DNA from: Epiperipatus broadwayi
Taxonomy: Eukaryota > Onychophora > Udeonychophora > Euonychophora > Peripatidae
DNA: 64,000 bases
Reading direction: 5' to 3'
Assembly (NCBI GenBank): GCA_028023455.1
Contig: JAQFVV010000021.1
Span: forward strand, 5,976,853 to 6,040,852
This document shows positions 24,735-34,564 of the stretch, piece by piece. Position 1 is the first letter of the stretch; the number at the start of each line of letters is the position of its first letter. The notes below the pieces were generated by a model. It was not told where the DNA came from and did no database searches. It saw only the letters and a list, made by a program, of their open reading frames with translations. The position numbers and the translations under genes were made by a program.

Positions 24735-25010
24735 AAGCTTTTTTTTTTTTATTTATGATAAATGCTACTACAAGAGAAGACATTCAAATCATTTTTATCT
24801 TGGATTGTCCCCATCCCCAGACTCGTTTCGACCTATGGGTCTCTTCAGTGAGGAGTTGGGACATTAGATTTAAAAAACCAACTCAAGCAAAGCATTTATC
24901 TAAAAGTTAATTGTTAGAAGAAGATCTGAAACTTTTAGACATCTACATGTCTTTAAAGTCAGCTCTCCAACTGAAAAAATCATATGGGCCTGAACTTAAT
25001 TCAGATTAAA
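24735..25010 (-). mobile_element. Family D element, complete ~270-bp copy
   Basis: Non-coding repeat homologous to 33864-34131 (plus strand), from gaacttaattcag at the 5' side (minus strand) through gacatgtagatgtct and taaatctaatg to the hammerhead and an AT-rich 3' end. Size, lack of a coding frame and an embedded self-cleaving motif resemble non-autonomous retrozyme-like elements. Assignment to that class is inference. Confidence 0.7.
24812..24856 (-). ncRNA. Hammerhead ribozyme, family D, core fully consensus
   Basis: Minus strand, in order: stem I 5' strand UCCUCA (24854-24849), core CUGAAGA (24848-24842; position 7 may be any base), stem II GACC-CAUA-GGUC, GAAA (24829-24826), a minimal stem III C-GA-G, U16.1 and C17 (24821-24820), then stem I 3' strand UGGGGA, which pairs with UCCUCA (one G-U). 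Every invariant core base of a type I hammerhead is present. Predicted cleavage lies between 24820 and 24819. Stem III is so short that activity as a monomer is doubtful; dimer action is known for similar animal hammerheads. Confidence 0.82.
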
Positions 25011-25679
25011 CATAAAATAAACATAATCCATTTTGGCTGCAATCTGATCTCATCAAATAGGTTAAAGGTCAAACACATGCATTCATATCTGAATAGTAAC
25101 CAAAGTTTTTTTTATTTAAGGTATACAATTTATACCTACATAATACTTTTCCCTACATATATTGTGAAGATAATTACCCTAAAATTTTTTCTTGGTTATC
25201 TTGCTGGTGAGAAATAATTTTTTCTCCAGCATTTTCCAATCCTTCTGTAAGTTGATCATTTAAGGCTTCACGTATATAAATGTAAAAGTAAGCCAGAAAA
25301 AAAAAAGCAATAATCCATTGCAAGGCAAAGATTTCTCCAACTCTCAAAAAAAAAGAGAAGCAAAAAAAGATATTAGTCATTGGGCTGGTGCATTAGTAGT
25401 AAGTAGTGAGGGTTTAAGTATTGCTCTATTTTTGCAATACCCTCTGGCTAAGAACGTCTGCTTACTCATTTACCAATCAATTTGGGCTGAATAGTTGCAT
25501 TTGGTTATGACCTGATTACCTGATAGAAAAATTCTAAACCTGTTTAGAATCTGAAAAAACATTTCCATGCTTTTTTATTTGAACTTCAGCTCATGATCAT
25601 AAACTTTACAGTATGTCAATTTTTATAAATTTGTGTGCATGCATGTAGGTTATCACACTAGTGTTTGGATCATTTCTAG

Positions 25680-26074
25680 CAGCTGTCCCCAACCCTATGC
25701 CCGCGGGCACCATGGCGCCTGCGGACCATTTTGTGTGCCCACCGCTATCTGAACACAATAAAACATTATTTATCTGATACAAATAAATTTAATTTTTAAA
25801 ATTTCTTATAAATTATTGTATTACATTGTAATCAATGGTAGAGCATACTATACTTTTACAGCGTAAAAATATAAACGTTAATTATATGTTAAAATTTTAT
25901 TTTTGAAATAAATATTTTTTTGTACATTATGTGTATTATTAACAATATCCAACTATAAATTTACATTGAAAAAATAAATGGTGCTCGCCACCTAGTTGAA
26001 AAAATAAGTGGTGCCCGTCACCTCGCCGGTATTATAGAATGTGCTCTTAAGTGCAAAAAGGTTGGGGACCCCTG
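25680..26074. mobile_element. hAT-type MITE
   Basis: Terminal inverted repeats cagctgtccccaacc and ggttggggacccctg are the classic hAT-family ends (CAG...CTG). An 8-bp target duplication flanks it with one mismatch (atttctag at 25672-25679, atttatag at 26075-26082), the length typical of hAT transposition. The interior is non-coding, with GC-rich ends unlike the host sequence and an internal 30-bp direct repeat (25966-25995, 25996-26025). No transposase is present, so movement would have needed an enzyme from elsewhere. Confidence 0.9.
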
Positions 26075-26084
26075 ATTTATAGTA

Positions 26085-27950
26085 TGACTATAATAATAGT
26101 GAAATACTTTACAAACTAGGTATATTCTATAGAGTAATTCTAATAATGTCACACATTGCTTAGAAAATGGTAAAATAGTGAGCTTTAGACATCAAACTTT
26201 GTGGGCACTCTTTATTTTTATCATTTCAGGGGCTCAAACTTCAAATAAATCTTCATGAGAATTATTAAGTAGCATGCCATTTAATTACTTTGGGTCTAAT
26301 AGGAAAATAGATGCCAAAACATAACTTAAAGAAATTAATAAAAAAATTTTTTATTCTCCTCTTGAATTAAGTATTTTTAAGTTTGAATAAGAACATTCTT
26401 TCTGTCAACAAATCCAATTCAAAATCTACCATATTTACTTTAAGTAGGAAGGTAGGGTTATTAAATATATCATGTATTGCTATTGTTTTTAAAAACAAAA
26501 AAAATACTTAAATATAAGGTGTTCAGATGGTAAATGAATAGTATATATATTCAGAACCAAGTCTGCACATAAAATAGAAAATGTTATCTTTATTCTAAAG
26601 TCAATACAGATCTAGGAGGATACAATAAAAATTGTAACATCTGAGTCAATTACAATAGTTATATTGCTGTTAGTTTGAAAATCAAATATGGGATTCTCAT
26701 AAAAAAATCATGTGATCAGTTGCTCAAAAGGGTCAAACGATGTTTTGCTGGTTTTATTCAAATGACTAAACTGAGATTTTATTTTCAAATTTCTCAATTG
26801 AGAATTGATCTGTGGGTATTTTGCTTAAAGCTCAACATTCTTACTTTTAATTACACAAAGAAGACCTCATTATGCTATACTGTTTGCTGATATAGTAATA
26901 TACATGTTTATGTTAATACATGTTAATATATAAATTAGTCACTGATTTGTTGTGATAAATTTCTTAGTTATTTTTTTTAAAAAGTCAAAGAAAAGAACTT
27001 CAGTTGTGTTCTTCTCAAACTTTGCAAAATTAATAATTAATCTATTACTTACATTTAAAAAGCCCAAACAAACCATATGTTTGATATATAGAGATCTGAT
27101 CAAAAATATATACAAAAATTCATTAATTTCCAAAAAAATATTGTGTGTTCATATTAAGTCTTAAATAGTGTAAATACAGACATATAAATACACAATAATT
27201 TCTTGTATATATATATATATGACTTTTTTGTATAGTGTAATTGCAAAGTGTGCTGCATCTAACCACACATCTTTAATTATATGTGATTCAAAGAAAAATG
27301 TAAACAAACAAACAAAAAGCATTAAAATTTGCAAATTTTATGATATTCAATCAGGCACATTCCTTTCCCTGAGCTCCACCCAGGATCATGTTTAAAAAGT
27401 AAAATTTGCAAATAAATTTTATAATAAGCTACTAGTTACATCTCAGAGTACTATATATTAGTAAAATTGCTTCAGTTTATGCCAAAAACATATAAATTTT
27501 GTTATTGCTCTATTATCTTTGAAGAGAAGTATTTTGTATAATAAATTATTTTCTAAGAATAATGTGAAAAGTTTTACAAAATTTTAGAACAAATTTAAAG
27601 CTAATACTGACTTCAAAAGTAGTAATAAAAGGGATCATAATTTCTTAATGAAGAATCTAGTCTATTATGTTTCTATAAAAAAAAAAAATATTGAAAAACA
27701 AAAAAGAATAACACCCAGATCATATTTAAGCAGTGAAAATAAGATATTTCACTATTTATTTAAAAAAGTTAAAATAAGGTTTTTAGTATTTTTTCTTATT
27801 CTTATTGCTCAATGAAAGCATGAATAACACACACTCTGAAAAACATATTGTGTGTCCTCAATTTATCATTAATAATTGTAATACTATTATTTGTCAACTT
27901 GTTTACATTATAATCTTAATTTATATATATATACATGCAAAAAGCATTTG
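26085..27950. other. AT-rich spacer
   Basis: No gene or repeat family recognised; short open frames here are AT-biased and lack domain signatures. A short AT run lies near 27207-27220. Confidence 0.5.
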
Positions 27951-27954
27951 TGTA

Positions 27955-28296
27955 ACCTACCTACCTACTGACCCACCCACCCACCTACCCACCTACCTAC
28001 CTACCTACCCACCTACCTACCTACCTACCTACCTATCTACCTACCTACCTTCCTATCTACCTACCTACCTACCTTCCTATCTACCTATCTACCTATCTAC
28101 CTATCTACCTACCTATCTACCTACCTATCTACCTACCTACCTACCTACCTACCTACCTACCTACCTACCTACCTACCTACCTACCTACCTACCTACCTAC
28201 CTACCTACCTACCTACCTACCTACCTACCTACCTACCTACCTACCTACCTACCTACCTACCTACCTACCTACCTACCTACCTACCTACCTACCTAC

Positions 28297-28376
<80 letters not shown>

Positions 28377-28412
28377 ACTACCTATCCTCTCACCCACCCA
28401 CTTACCTACCTA
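27955..28412. repeat. Compound (CTAC)n/(CTAT)n microsatellite
   Basis: About 460 bp: degenerate CTAC/CCAC/CTAT units to about 28130, a pure CTAC block to about 28298, a pure CTAT (TATC) block to about 28375, then degenerate CACC/CTAC. The Leu-Pro-Thr-Tyr and Ser-Ile-Tyr-Leu open frame is a translation of the repeat. Confidence 0.97.
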
Positions 28413-28414
28413 CC

Positions 28415-29000
28415 TAGATGATGGATGGTTGTGATAGGATTGAGCTAAGATGAAAATGTACTGAGATAAAAAATATAATTTGGCAATATATATATATATG
28501 TTGAAAAGTATTGTACCGATGTTTATTAACAAAATGTGAGCTATTATATGCTATATATATATATTGTATGTGAAGAGGTCTTGCAACAAAATTTAGCATA
28601 GTTTGTGGGGGCCACATCATATAATTTTTATTCAGATATGTATGCATATTTTGTATATGTTTATTTTTTTTTTGTAATTATTGAATTTATTATTTTTGTA
28701 AAATTTGATAGGAAAATTGTTAAAGGTTTTTTTAAAAAATAACTAAGATATTTATCACTATATATCAGTCGGTTGATTACAAAAAAAGATTATTAATTTA
28801 GAAGAATTTATTAAGTTATCAGGTATGAAAAGATTTTTTAATATTTAAATTTTGAAGGCATCACTTGGTTGTATTTTATGAAGACCAGTCTTCTCGTTGA
28901 AATATTAAAAGTGGCTGCGTAGACAAGTAATTGTGTTTTGTTTAATTATATATTTCCTTTAACTAGTTTAGATCATTCTTATTATTTTCATATATATATA
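28415..29000. other. AT-rich spacer
   Basis: AT runs near 28487-28498 and 28551-28562; no gene. Confidence 0.5.
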
Positions 29001-29088
29001 CACACACAAAACAAACCACATGCAAACTTCTTTATAAATCTTGATTTATTACGTGAACTATTATAAATTACAAAAAATGCTCCACGTT

Positions 29089-29130
29089 TCGACTATATTC
29101 TTTTATAGTCTTTATTAAGGAACAACTAAA
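29089..29130 (-). ncRNA. Hammerhead-like relic in PLE terminal region
   Basis: Minus strand: stem II gactata-aaagaa-tatagtc (7 bp, perfect) followed directly by GAAAC. The upstream core reads CUUAAUAA instead of CUGANGA, so catalysis is lost. It lies on the same strand as the PLE GIY-YIG fragment. Confidence 0.5.
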
Positions 29131-29284
29131 AAATACATAAAAAATAATAAATATAAATATTCTACAACAATCCAAATACATATAACAAATACAAATAACT
29201 CTTATTTTAAAACTCTTCCAACAAACAATCTTAAATTTCCATTACATTCGTTTCTTAAATACCTTTCTTAAAATAATCCACTAT

Positions 29285-29395
29285 ACTTATTTAAATATAG
29301 GTAATTTGAACTCAGACTTTCAAGCACCTTCAACTACCCATACTATCTCATACCACTGATACACATGACCACATACATTGATGATTATTTATAGT
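29285..29395 (-). repeat. Family B fragment
   Basis: aatttgaactcagactttca, agcaccttcaactacccata, gatacacatgaccacatac. It is the post-hammerhead part of family B and lies head-to-head with the next copy; the two meet near 29398. Confidence 0.85.
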
Positions 29396-29998
29396 TTATA
29401 CATGTATGTGGTCATGTGTATCAATAATATGAGATAGTATGGATAGTTGAAGGATACTTGAAAGTCTGAGTTCAAATCCCCTATATTTAAAATTAGTCCC
29501 CAGGTATGTGAAGAATGCCTGTATTTCAAATATTTACACATTAAGCCTGTATCCTGCCCATTCCTCTTTATGTATTTAAATGGATAAGTTCCTATACATG
29601 AGGGGTAAGTGGGCATGGCAATAGTATTGGCATCAGCATGGGATTTGGGCTTTGCATCATCAGATTTTCAATGATATGGAAGAGTTGGAAGTTGGAGTGA
29701 ATTGAAGCCTGTTCAGTAAAGTATGAAGATGTGCTATATTAATATAAACTGAGCACTGATTATATATATATATGTGTGTGTGTGTGGAAGATGATAATCT
29801 GGACCAACTGATGAGTGCTGGTTTAGCACGAAATACATATATTAGTGATTATTTATCTTTTCTATATGTATGTGGTCATGCGTATCAGTGGTATGATATA
29901 GTATGGATAGTTGAAGGGTGCTTGAAAGTCTGAGTTCAAATCCCCTATATTTACAATTAGGCTCCAGGTATGTGAAGAGTGCCGGTATTTCAAATATT
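29396..29998 (+). mobile_element. Family B repeat, 1.3 tandem monomers of 464 bp
   Basis: The word tgtatgtggtcatg starts at 29403 and again at 29867, giving a 464-bp period; the second monomer stops near 29998 at atttcaaatatttat. The single hammerhead (29790-29857) lies just before the second monomer. A tandem monomer with a hammerhead at the junction is the expected footprint of a retrozyme-like element copied from circular or multimeric RNA, but a terminal repeat of a PLE is an alternative. It has no coding capacity. Confidence 0.75.
29790..29857 (+). ncRNA. Hammerhead ribozyme, family B
   Basis: Outer stem I gatgataatc pairs with gattatttatc; inner stem I GGACCAA (29801-29807) faces UUAGUG with one internal mismatch. 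Core CUGAUGA (29808-29814), stem II GUGCU-GGUUU-AGCAC (5 bp perfect), GAAA (29830-29833), short stem III UACAUA, U16.1 (29840), A17 (29841), giving predicted cleavage after 29841. In other copies inner stem I is perfect (GACCAA with UUGGUC at 35.8 kb), which supports the pairing. Confidence 0.88.
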
Positions 29999-30004
29999 TA
30001 TAAT

Positions 30005-30290
30005 TATTTAAATAAATCAACATACTATCCTCTTTTTTTAATTAACAACCTATTTATTACAGACTTCATTTCATTAATACAAATTCCTTCTTTTATAATT
30101 CTTTTCCAAAGGTTCTATTTTAAAAACTTTGTCTAAATTTACTTATATGTCCATAAACTGCAGAATTTTTATCATTTAAATGCTCTTTTAATCTTGTTGC
30201 CAATTTATTCTTTGTAGGTCCAACATATGACATTTCTTTATTATTTTTAAAACAATTTAAACATTTTATAAAAGAATATGGTCTAAACGT
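30005..30290 (-). pseudogene. PLE GIY-YIG endonuclease fragment
   Basis: Reading the minus strand gives KCLNCFKNNKEMSYVGPTKN, then KLATRLKEHLNDKNSAVYGH and ISKF, the GIY-YIG core: CxxC pair, YVG (for YIG), a conserved Arg in TRLKEH, and the H after SAVYGH. A frameshift follows, after which IEPLEKNYKRR and EMKSVINRLLIKK can be read. This PLE differs clearly in sequence from the palindromic one at 4.3-8 kb. No RT part is present. Confidence 0.8.
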
Positions 30291-30534
30291 TGGAGTATTT
30301 TTTGCACTTTATAATAAATAATTCATATAATAAATCAAGATTTATAAAGAAGTTTACATGTGGTTTGTTTTGGATATATATTAAAATTAATGGGCTATTT
30401 TTAAAATTGAAGAATGTGTTTATTATTGATTTAATTTATTTCCATATATATATTAAAATAATCAATCTAAAATAGAATTTTTTAAGATTAAAATTTGATT
30501 ATTTAAGAGATATATATATATGCGTATGTGTATG

Positions 30535-30866
30535 TGAAAAATACCCATATAGAATTTAAATATAAAATTTTAATAATAAAATTATTATACAGAATATACT
30601 TTCAATGTTTTCAAATCATATTCATTGTCAGTCTGCTGAGAACATTCATATGATATAAATGCTTTATAAGTATTATCAGTATAATAAATATTATTAAAAT
30701 TTTATATATTCATACAGTATTTAACATTTTAAATATTAGCAAAAAATTAATGTTCTCTGCTGATTGACGATGAATATGACATGAAAGCATCGAAAGTCTA
30801 CTCGTATAATAAATGTTATTAAATTTTTTTATATTTAAACTCTATACTAGTATTTTTTCACATTAA
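30535..30866. repeat. Fold-back element J
   Basis: Arms 30535-30655 and 30755-30866 are inverted copies, each with a segment of the form gaatatgacatgaaagcatc followed by GAAAG(T) and an AT-rich stretch ending gtattttttcac. The hairpin-plus-GAAA layout resembles PLE terminal hammerheads, but the bases do not fit the hammerhead core. Confidence 0.75.
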
Positions 30867-31102
30867 CATTTAGAATGGCAGAGAATGGAAACATAATTAT
30901 ATATATATATTTATAGAAGGAACATATGCCTAAGATTATCGAGTAAACTAGCAATTTTTTTTTATGAACTCTTTAAAATTAATGTGAATTTTTTTATGTG
31001 ATTATGATATATATACTCTCAACTGATTAAGAATCTAAAAGAAGAAACAGTGATAAACCACTAAACATCACATGATCACCTTCTCTATACTAGCACATAA
31101 TT

Positions 31103-31184
31103 GGTGTAAACAAAGGCAAAACTCTCCATACAGTATCCGTTGATTACTCTGTTTGGCACAGGAGAGTTTTGCCTTTGTTTAAGA
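31103..31184. repeat. 20-bp hairpin from family D subfamily ends
   Basis: aaacaaaggcaaaactctcc and its exact reverse complement flank about 33 bp (atacagtatccgttgattac and so on). The arms and centre match the end of the longer D subfamily (48556-48610), so this looks like an internally deleted palindrome of that end. Confidence 0.85.
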
Positions 31185-31252
31185 AACAGTGATACTTAAC
31201 TTAATAAGGAAGTGACCATATATACTACTGTATATTTTAATTTTTTATTATT

Positions 31253-31357
31253 TTTTCATATGTCAAAGCATTGGTCGGGAAGCAAACTCGCAACAACTGT
31301 CGGCAAGACACTGCTTGCAAGGCAGCTGCGCTAATCTCTTGGCTACCACTGCTTGAC
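31253..31357 (-). repeat. tRNA-derived SINE (S1, long form)
   Basis: Minus strand: tcaagcagtggtagccaaga (A-box region), gcgcagctgccttgcaagca, gtcttgccgacagttgttgc, gagtttgcttcccgaccaat and gctttgacatatg, with an A-rich tail. Its 5' half is included in the tandem duplication below. Confidence 0.85.
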
Positions 31358-31619
31358 AATTTACCATTCGCTGTATAAAATGCCTCATATTAGTTCCCTT
31401 AGTATCCTTGAAACTAATTATTTTTTGTATATGTTGAAAACATTTTGAATTTTATTAAATGAAATTGCTTGCAAGGCAGCTGCGCTAATCTCTTGGCTAC
31501 CACTGCTTGACAATTTACCATTCGCTGTATAAAATGCCTCATATTAGTTCCCTTAGTATCCTTGAAACTAATTATTTTTTGTATATGTTGAAAACATTTT
31601 GAATTTTATTAAATGAAAT
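31312..31619. repeat. Perfect 154-bp tandem duplication
   Basis: 31312-31465 and 31466-31619 are identical as far as I can read (start tgcttgcaaggcagctgcg, end attttattaaatgaaat). The unit includes the 5' half of the S1 SINE plus flanking sequence. No divergence means a very recent event, or an assembly error. Confidence 0.92.
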
Positions 31620-32735
31620 AATAAACAATTTAAATTTTGTTTGATAAAATTTTTTTCACAACTCTTGCAGTTAAAAAATAGTCAGTCCCATTTTAAAGCC
31701 TTCTGTAAAATTTAATAGCATTTACATCAAAAAGTATTATTATTCTCTTATTACAATGTTTCATTTAAATGGTATAAATCACGAACAGTGCATTTGTTTA
31801 TAAATGAGTTTAAAGATATGCCTTTCTATTTTGGTTTGTAATTTGCTGTTGAATTGTCAAAATTTATTTTAAAAATAATCCTATTGAAATTTTTCTAAAT
31901 ACATTGCTGTTAATAATTTTTTAGCAAATCAAACTTACACATGATTGGTAGCACTGGAACAGGAGTTATGCAACTTGGATCATCTTAGCATGTTTTATAG
32001 AAAGCATTACAATATTACTATTCTAATTAATTACCTTACAAGAAATGATATATAGTCTGGTTTGGTGCAGAAAAGTTAAAAGATGACATTTATCAATTGT
32101 GATTGGTTTGTATAGTAATCATGACAATTATTGTTCTTCCTCTTTTGTTATTATTATTATTCTGGAATAAGAATGACCACATTCATTTACAATTGACTGA
32201 TAATAGAAGAATCCTTTATGTAAATAATGTTTAGCATGTAATCGTATTTAGATAGTCTTCTTTGAGCCCTCAAAGGAACCGACCAAGCAAATTTCTAATG
32301 CTCATTCCATATGTTCTTGTTGTCGCAGCTGTTATTACTATATGATTATTCATATAGTATAAGAACATGGATGGGCTGTTCATCAATATGCATCAAATGT
32401 GCATGGTGAGTTTATTTGTTTTTTACCTCTGCATTTAAAATCCAAAACCACCATGGTCTTTCTTCTCAGTTTTCTGAAAACTTTTAAGTGAAATATAAGT
32501 TGAGTTTTTTGAAGGCAGAATAATGTGTGTGTAAATGAACTATTTTTTTAATAGCTGTTCACAATCATGACAAATGAAGCATGAATCTTATTTCTAGGAG
32601 GTTGTAAAGTTGCCACCCAAGGCAGTGATTGTGGCCTATGACTGAGGATGCTAGAAATCTCTTGATTGTAGATCCAGGCTTTTATTTGATGATGACATAG
32701 CTATTTAGATACTTAGAACTGATGATCATTTTCAA
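31620..32735. other. AT-rich spacer
   Basis: No gene or family recognised. Confidence 0.45.
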
Positions 32736-33863
32736 GTGAAGAAAGATTTTAAGAATTGGAAGAACTGTCTAATGTTAAATGGGACATCATTGGACTTTGT
32801 AACGTTAGAAGAAAAGATGAAGACAATTGATTTACAGGCGGACATGTACTGTATTACAAGGGCACAAACAGGATTCATTATAATTAAAAAAATGAAAAAA
32901 AAAACAAAAAAAAATTGTAGATATCAATGGTGTATCAAACAGAAAAGGCAAGATTAGTTACTCAACTTAATGGTAGATATCAAATGCAATTATTCAAGTT
33001 TATGCCCCAACAAGTTCTCATTGGAAGAAGTAGAAGATATTTATATGTATGCACAAAGGACTTTTCATTAGACCAAACATTTTAAAATTGCCATGGGTGA
33101 CTTTAATATTAGAATTGGTAAACAATTGAAAGATGAAAAAGTTATAGATAAATTTGGCTATATTGATTGAAATGAGAAAGGACTAATGAATATGAATTGT
33201 CATTATGCTTTGAAATTGCAGATTATGAAAAGGCTTTGATTCTATAAACATTTCTTCAGTGATTAAACTATTGAATCAACAAGATATAGATTCATGATAT
33301 TGTCATATTTTAAATAATATTTATAAATATGCAATGATAATGATTAGATTACACAATAATAATAAAAAGATTAATATTGAAGAAGGTGTCACACAGGATG
33401 ACTCCATATCTCCAAAACTTTTTGCAACAGTTTTGCAAAAAATGTTTGTAGATTAAAATAAGATTCTAAGGGAGTAAAAGTAATGGAGATTATTTAAGTC
33501 ATCTGGATTTTAAAAGATTATGTAATTGTTTTGGTAAATAATGCTTCAGAACTTCAGAAAATGTTGCAAGAGTTATCGGATGAAAGTAAGAAAGTAGGAC
33601 TTAAGATAAATGTTAAAAAGACTAAAGTAAAGTTCAATGGATTTTCTCCAAAGAAGAAAAAAAGATTGATAATGATGAGCTAGAAGAAATTAATAACTAC
33701 AACTATCTTGGTAAGATTATTACTACAGATGGAAACATAATGGATGAAATTAATCATAGAATTAAACTTGGTTATTTGCTTTTGGTAGAAATAAATATTA
33801 AAAAAGGAATATGCCCATGTGTTTGAAAAGTTTGTTAATTAATGTGTTTTAGCAGTTCAATTA

Positions 33864-34131
33864 ATATATGGTGTATCTGAACTTAGTTCAGTCCCATGTG
33901 GCTATTTAAGTTAGATAGCTGGATCGGAAGACATATGGATGTCTGAAAATTTCAGATTTTCTATTTGATAGTTATACATTAGATAAAGTTATGGGCTTGA
34001 CCTGGCATTTTTAATCTAATGCTTGAATATCCTAGCACCTCACTGATGATGTCAGTAGCAGAAACTGGTCTGAGGCTGGGCAAATTTTGAAAGCTTAATA
34101 GCTTATTTTGTGAGCTCTCTATATAAAATTA
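33864..34131 (+). mobile_element. Family D element inserted in the RTE relic
   Basis: The RTE sequence breaks after gtgttttagcagttc (33849-33863) and resumes with gtattttaccatttc, an imperfect ~15-bp target duplication. The insert is about 270 bp and non-coding, runs from near aattaatatatggtg through gaacttagttcagtccc and the hammerhead to cttattttgtgagctctcta, and matches 24735-25010 over its length. Confidence 0.8.
34036..34080 (+). ncRNA. Hammerhead ribozyme, family D, weak stem II
   Basis: Stem I CCUCA (34038-34042) pairs perfectly with UGAGG (34071-34075). Core CUGAUGA (34043-34049), GAAA (34061-34064), stem III C-UG-G, U16.1 and C17 (34069-34070) are all present. Stem II (UGUCAGUAGCA) has only two or three pairs, so it is probably inactive or weak. 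Confidence 0.72.
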
Positions 34132-34564
34132 AGGTATTTTACCATTTCTTACTTATGGATCTGAGATTTGGATACTTAACAGAAGAGCAAAATAGAAACT
34201 TCAGACCACTCAATGATGTATGGAGAGATTTATGTTAAGAAGTAACAAGAAGGGATTGAAAATGAAATACATAGGTGAGAGAACAAACAGATATTACTGA
34301 CATCATTGAAAAAAATTAAGAGTCTGAAGTGAAGTTGGGCTGGACATATTGTTAGAAGAGATAGTACTAGATGGGCAATTGAAATCTTATATGGAATTTC
34401 AAGAGATTGTAAAAGATCTAAGCAAAGATCACATGTGAGATGGATAAATAAAATAAGGTGTGCTGGAGTGATGTAGAGAAAAGAGAATAGAGATCAGAGA
34501 TGGATTAAATTTGGAGATTTTCATTCTGCAGTGGATCAATAATGGTTGATATGATAATGATGAT

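Larger units (their letters stand above)
29006..30372. mobile_element. PLE relic bounded by inverted repeats
   Basis: aaacaaaccacatgcaaactt-ctttataaatcttgattta at 29008-29048 and its reverse complement at about 30328-30370 flank the unit. Inside, reading from right to left on the minus strand, are a GIY-YIG fragment (30290-30005), an inserted family B repeat (29285-29998) and a hammerhead-like hairpin (29089-29130). PLEs often carry terminal repeats with hammerheads; here they are inverted. Internal order and ends are visible; the single-element interpretation is inference. Confidence 0.65.
32736..34560 (+). pseudogene. RTE-type LINE relic (endonuclease and RT pieces)
   Basis: Would encode an AP-type endonuclease and reverse transcriptase for target-primed insertion. 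Readable in pieces: an N-terminal scrap near 32780 (GTSLDFVTLEEKMKTIDLQ); the endonuclease words IQVYAPTSS (32989 on) and AMGDFNIRIGK (33090 on; GDFN is the AP-endonuclease signature); then a jump to RT with EYELSLCFEIADYEKAFDSI (motif A), the equivalent of GVRQGDSISPKLF at 33385, and SELQKMLQELSDES (33545 on). The FADD motif is deleted (HLDF is followed at once by other sequence near 33510). The C-terminus is readable to the end, finishing in an ATG-rich tail. Many stops and frameshifts are present. A family D element splits it at 33864-34131. Same family as the better copy at 49001-51062. Confidence 0.85.

Noticed and set aside
26675-26890. 71-codon open frame as a small gene
   Set aside because: No domain, no splice or start context that stands out, and composition matches the spacer.
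27805-28434. 209-codon open frame rich in Leu-Pro-Thr-Tyr
   Set aside because: It is the translation of the CTAC/CTAT microsatellite with no start context or domain.
30755-30866. Hammerhead in fold-back J (gaatatgacatgaaagcatc then GAAAG)
   Set aside because: The bases before the hairpin do not give CUGANGA in register with GAAA, and the closing pair of stem II fails.
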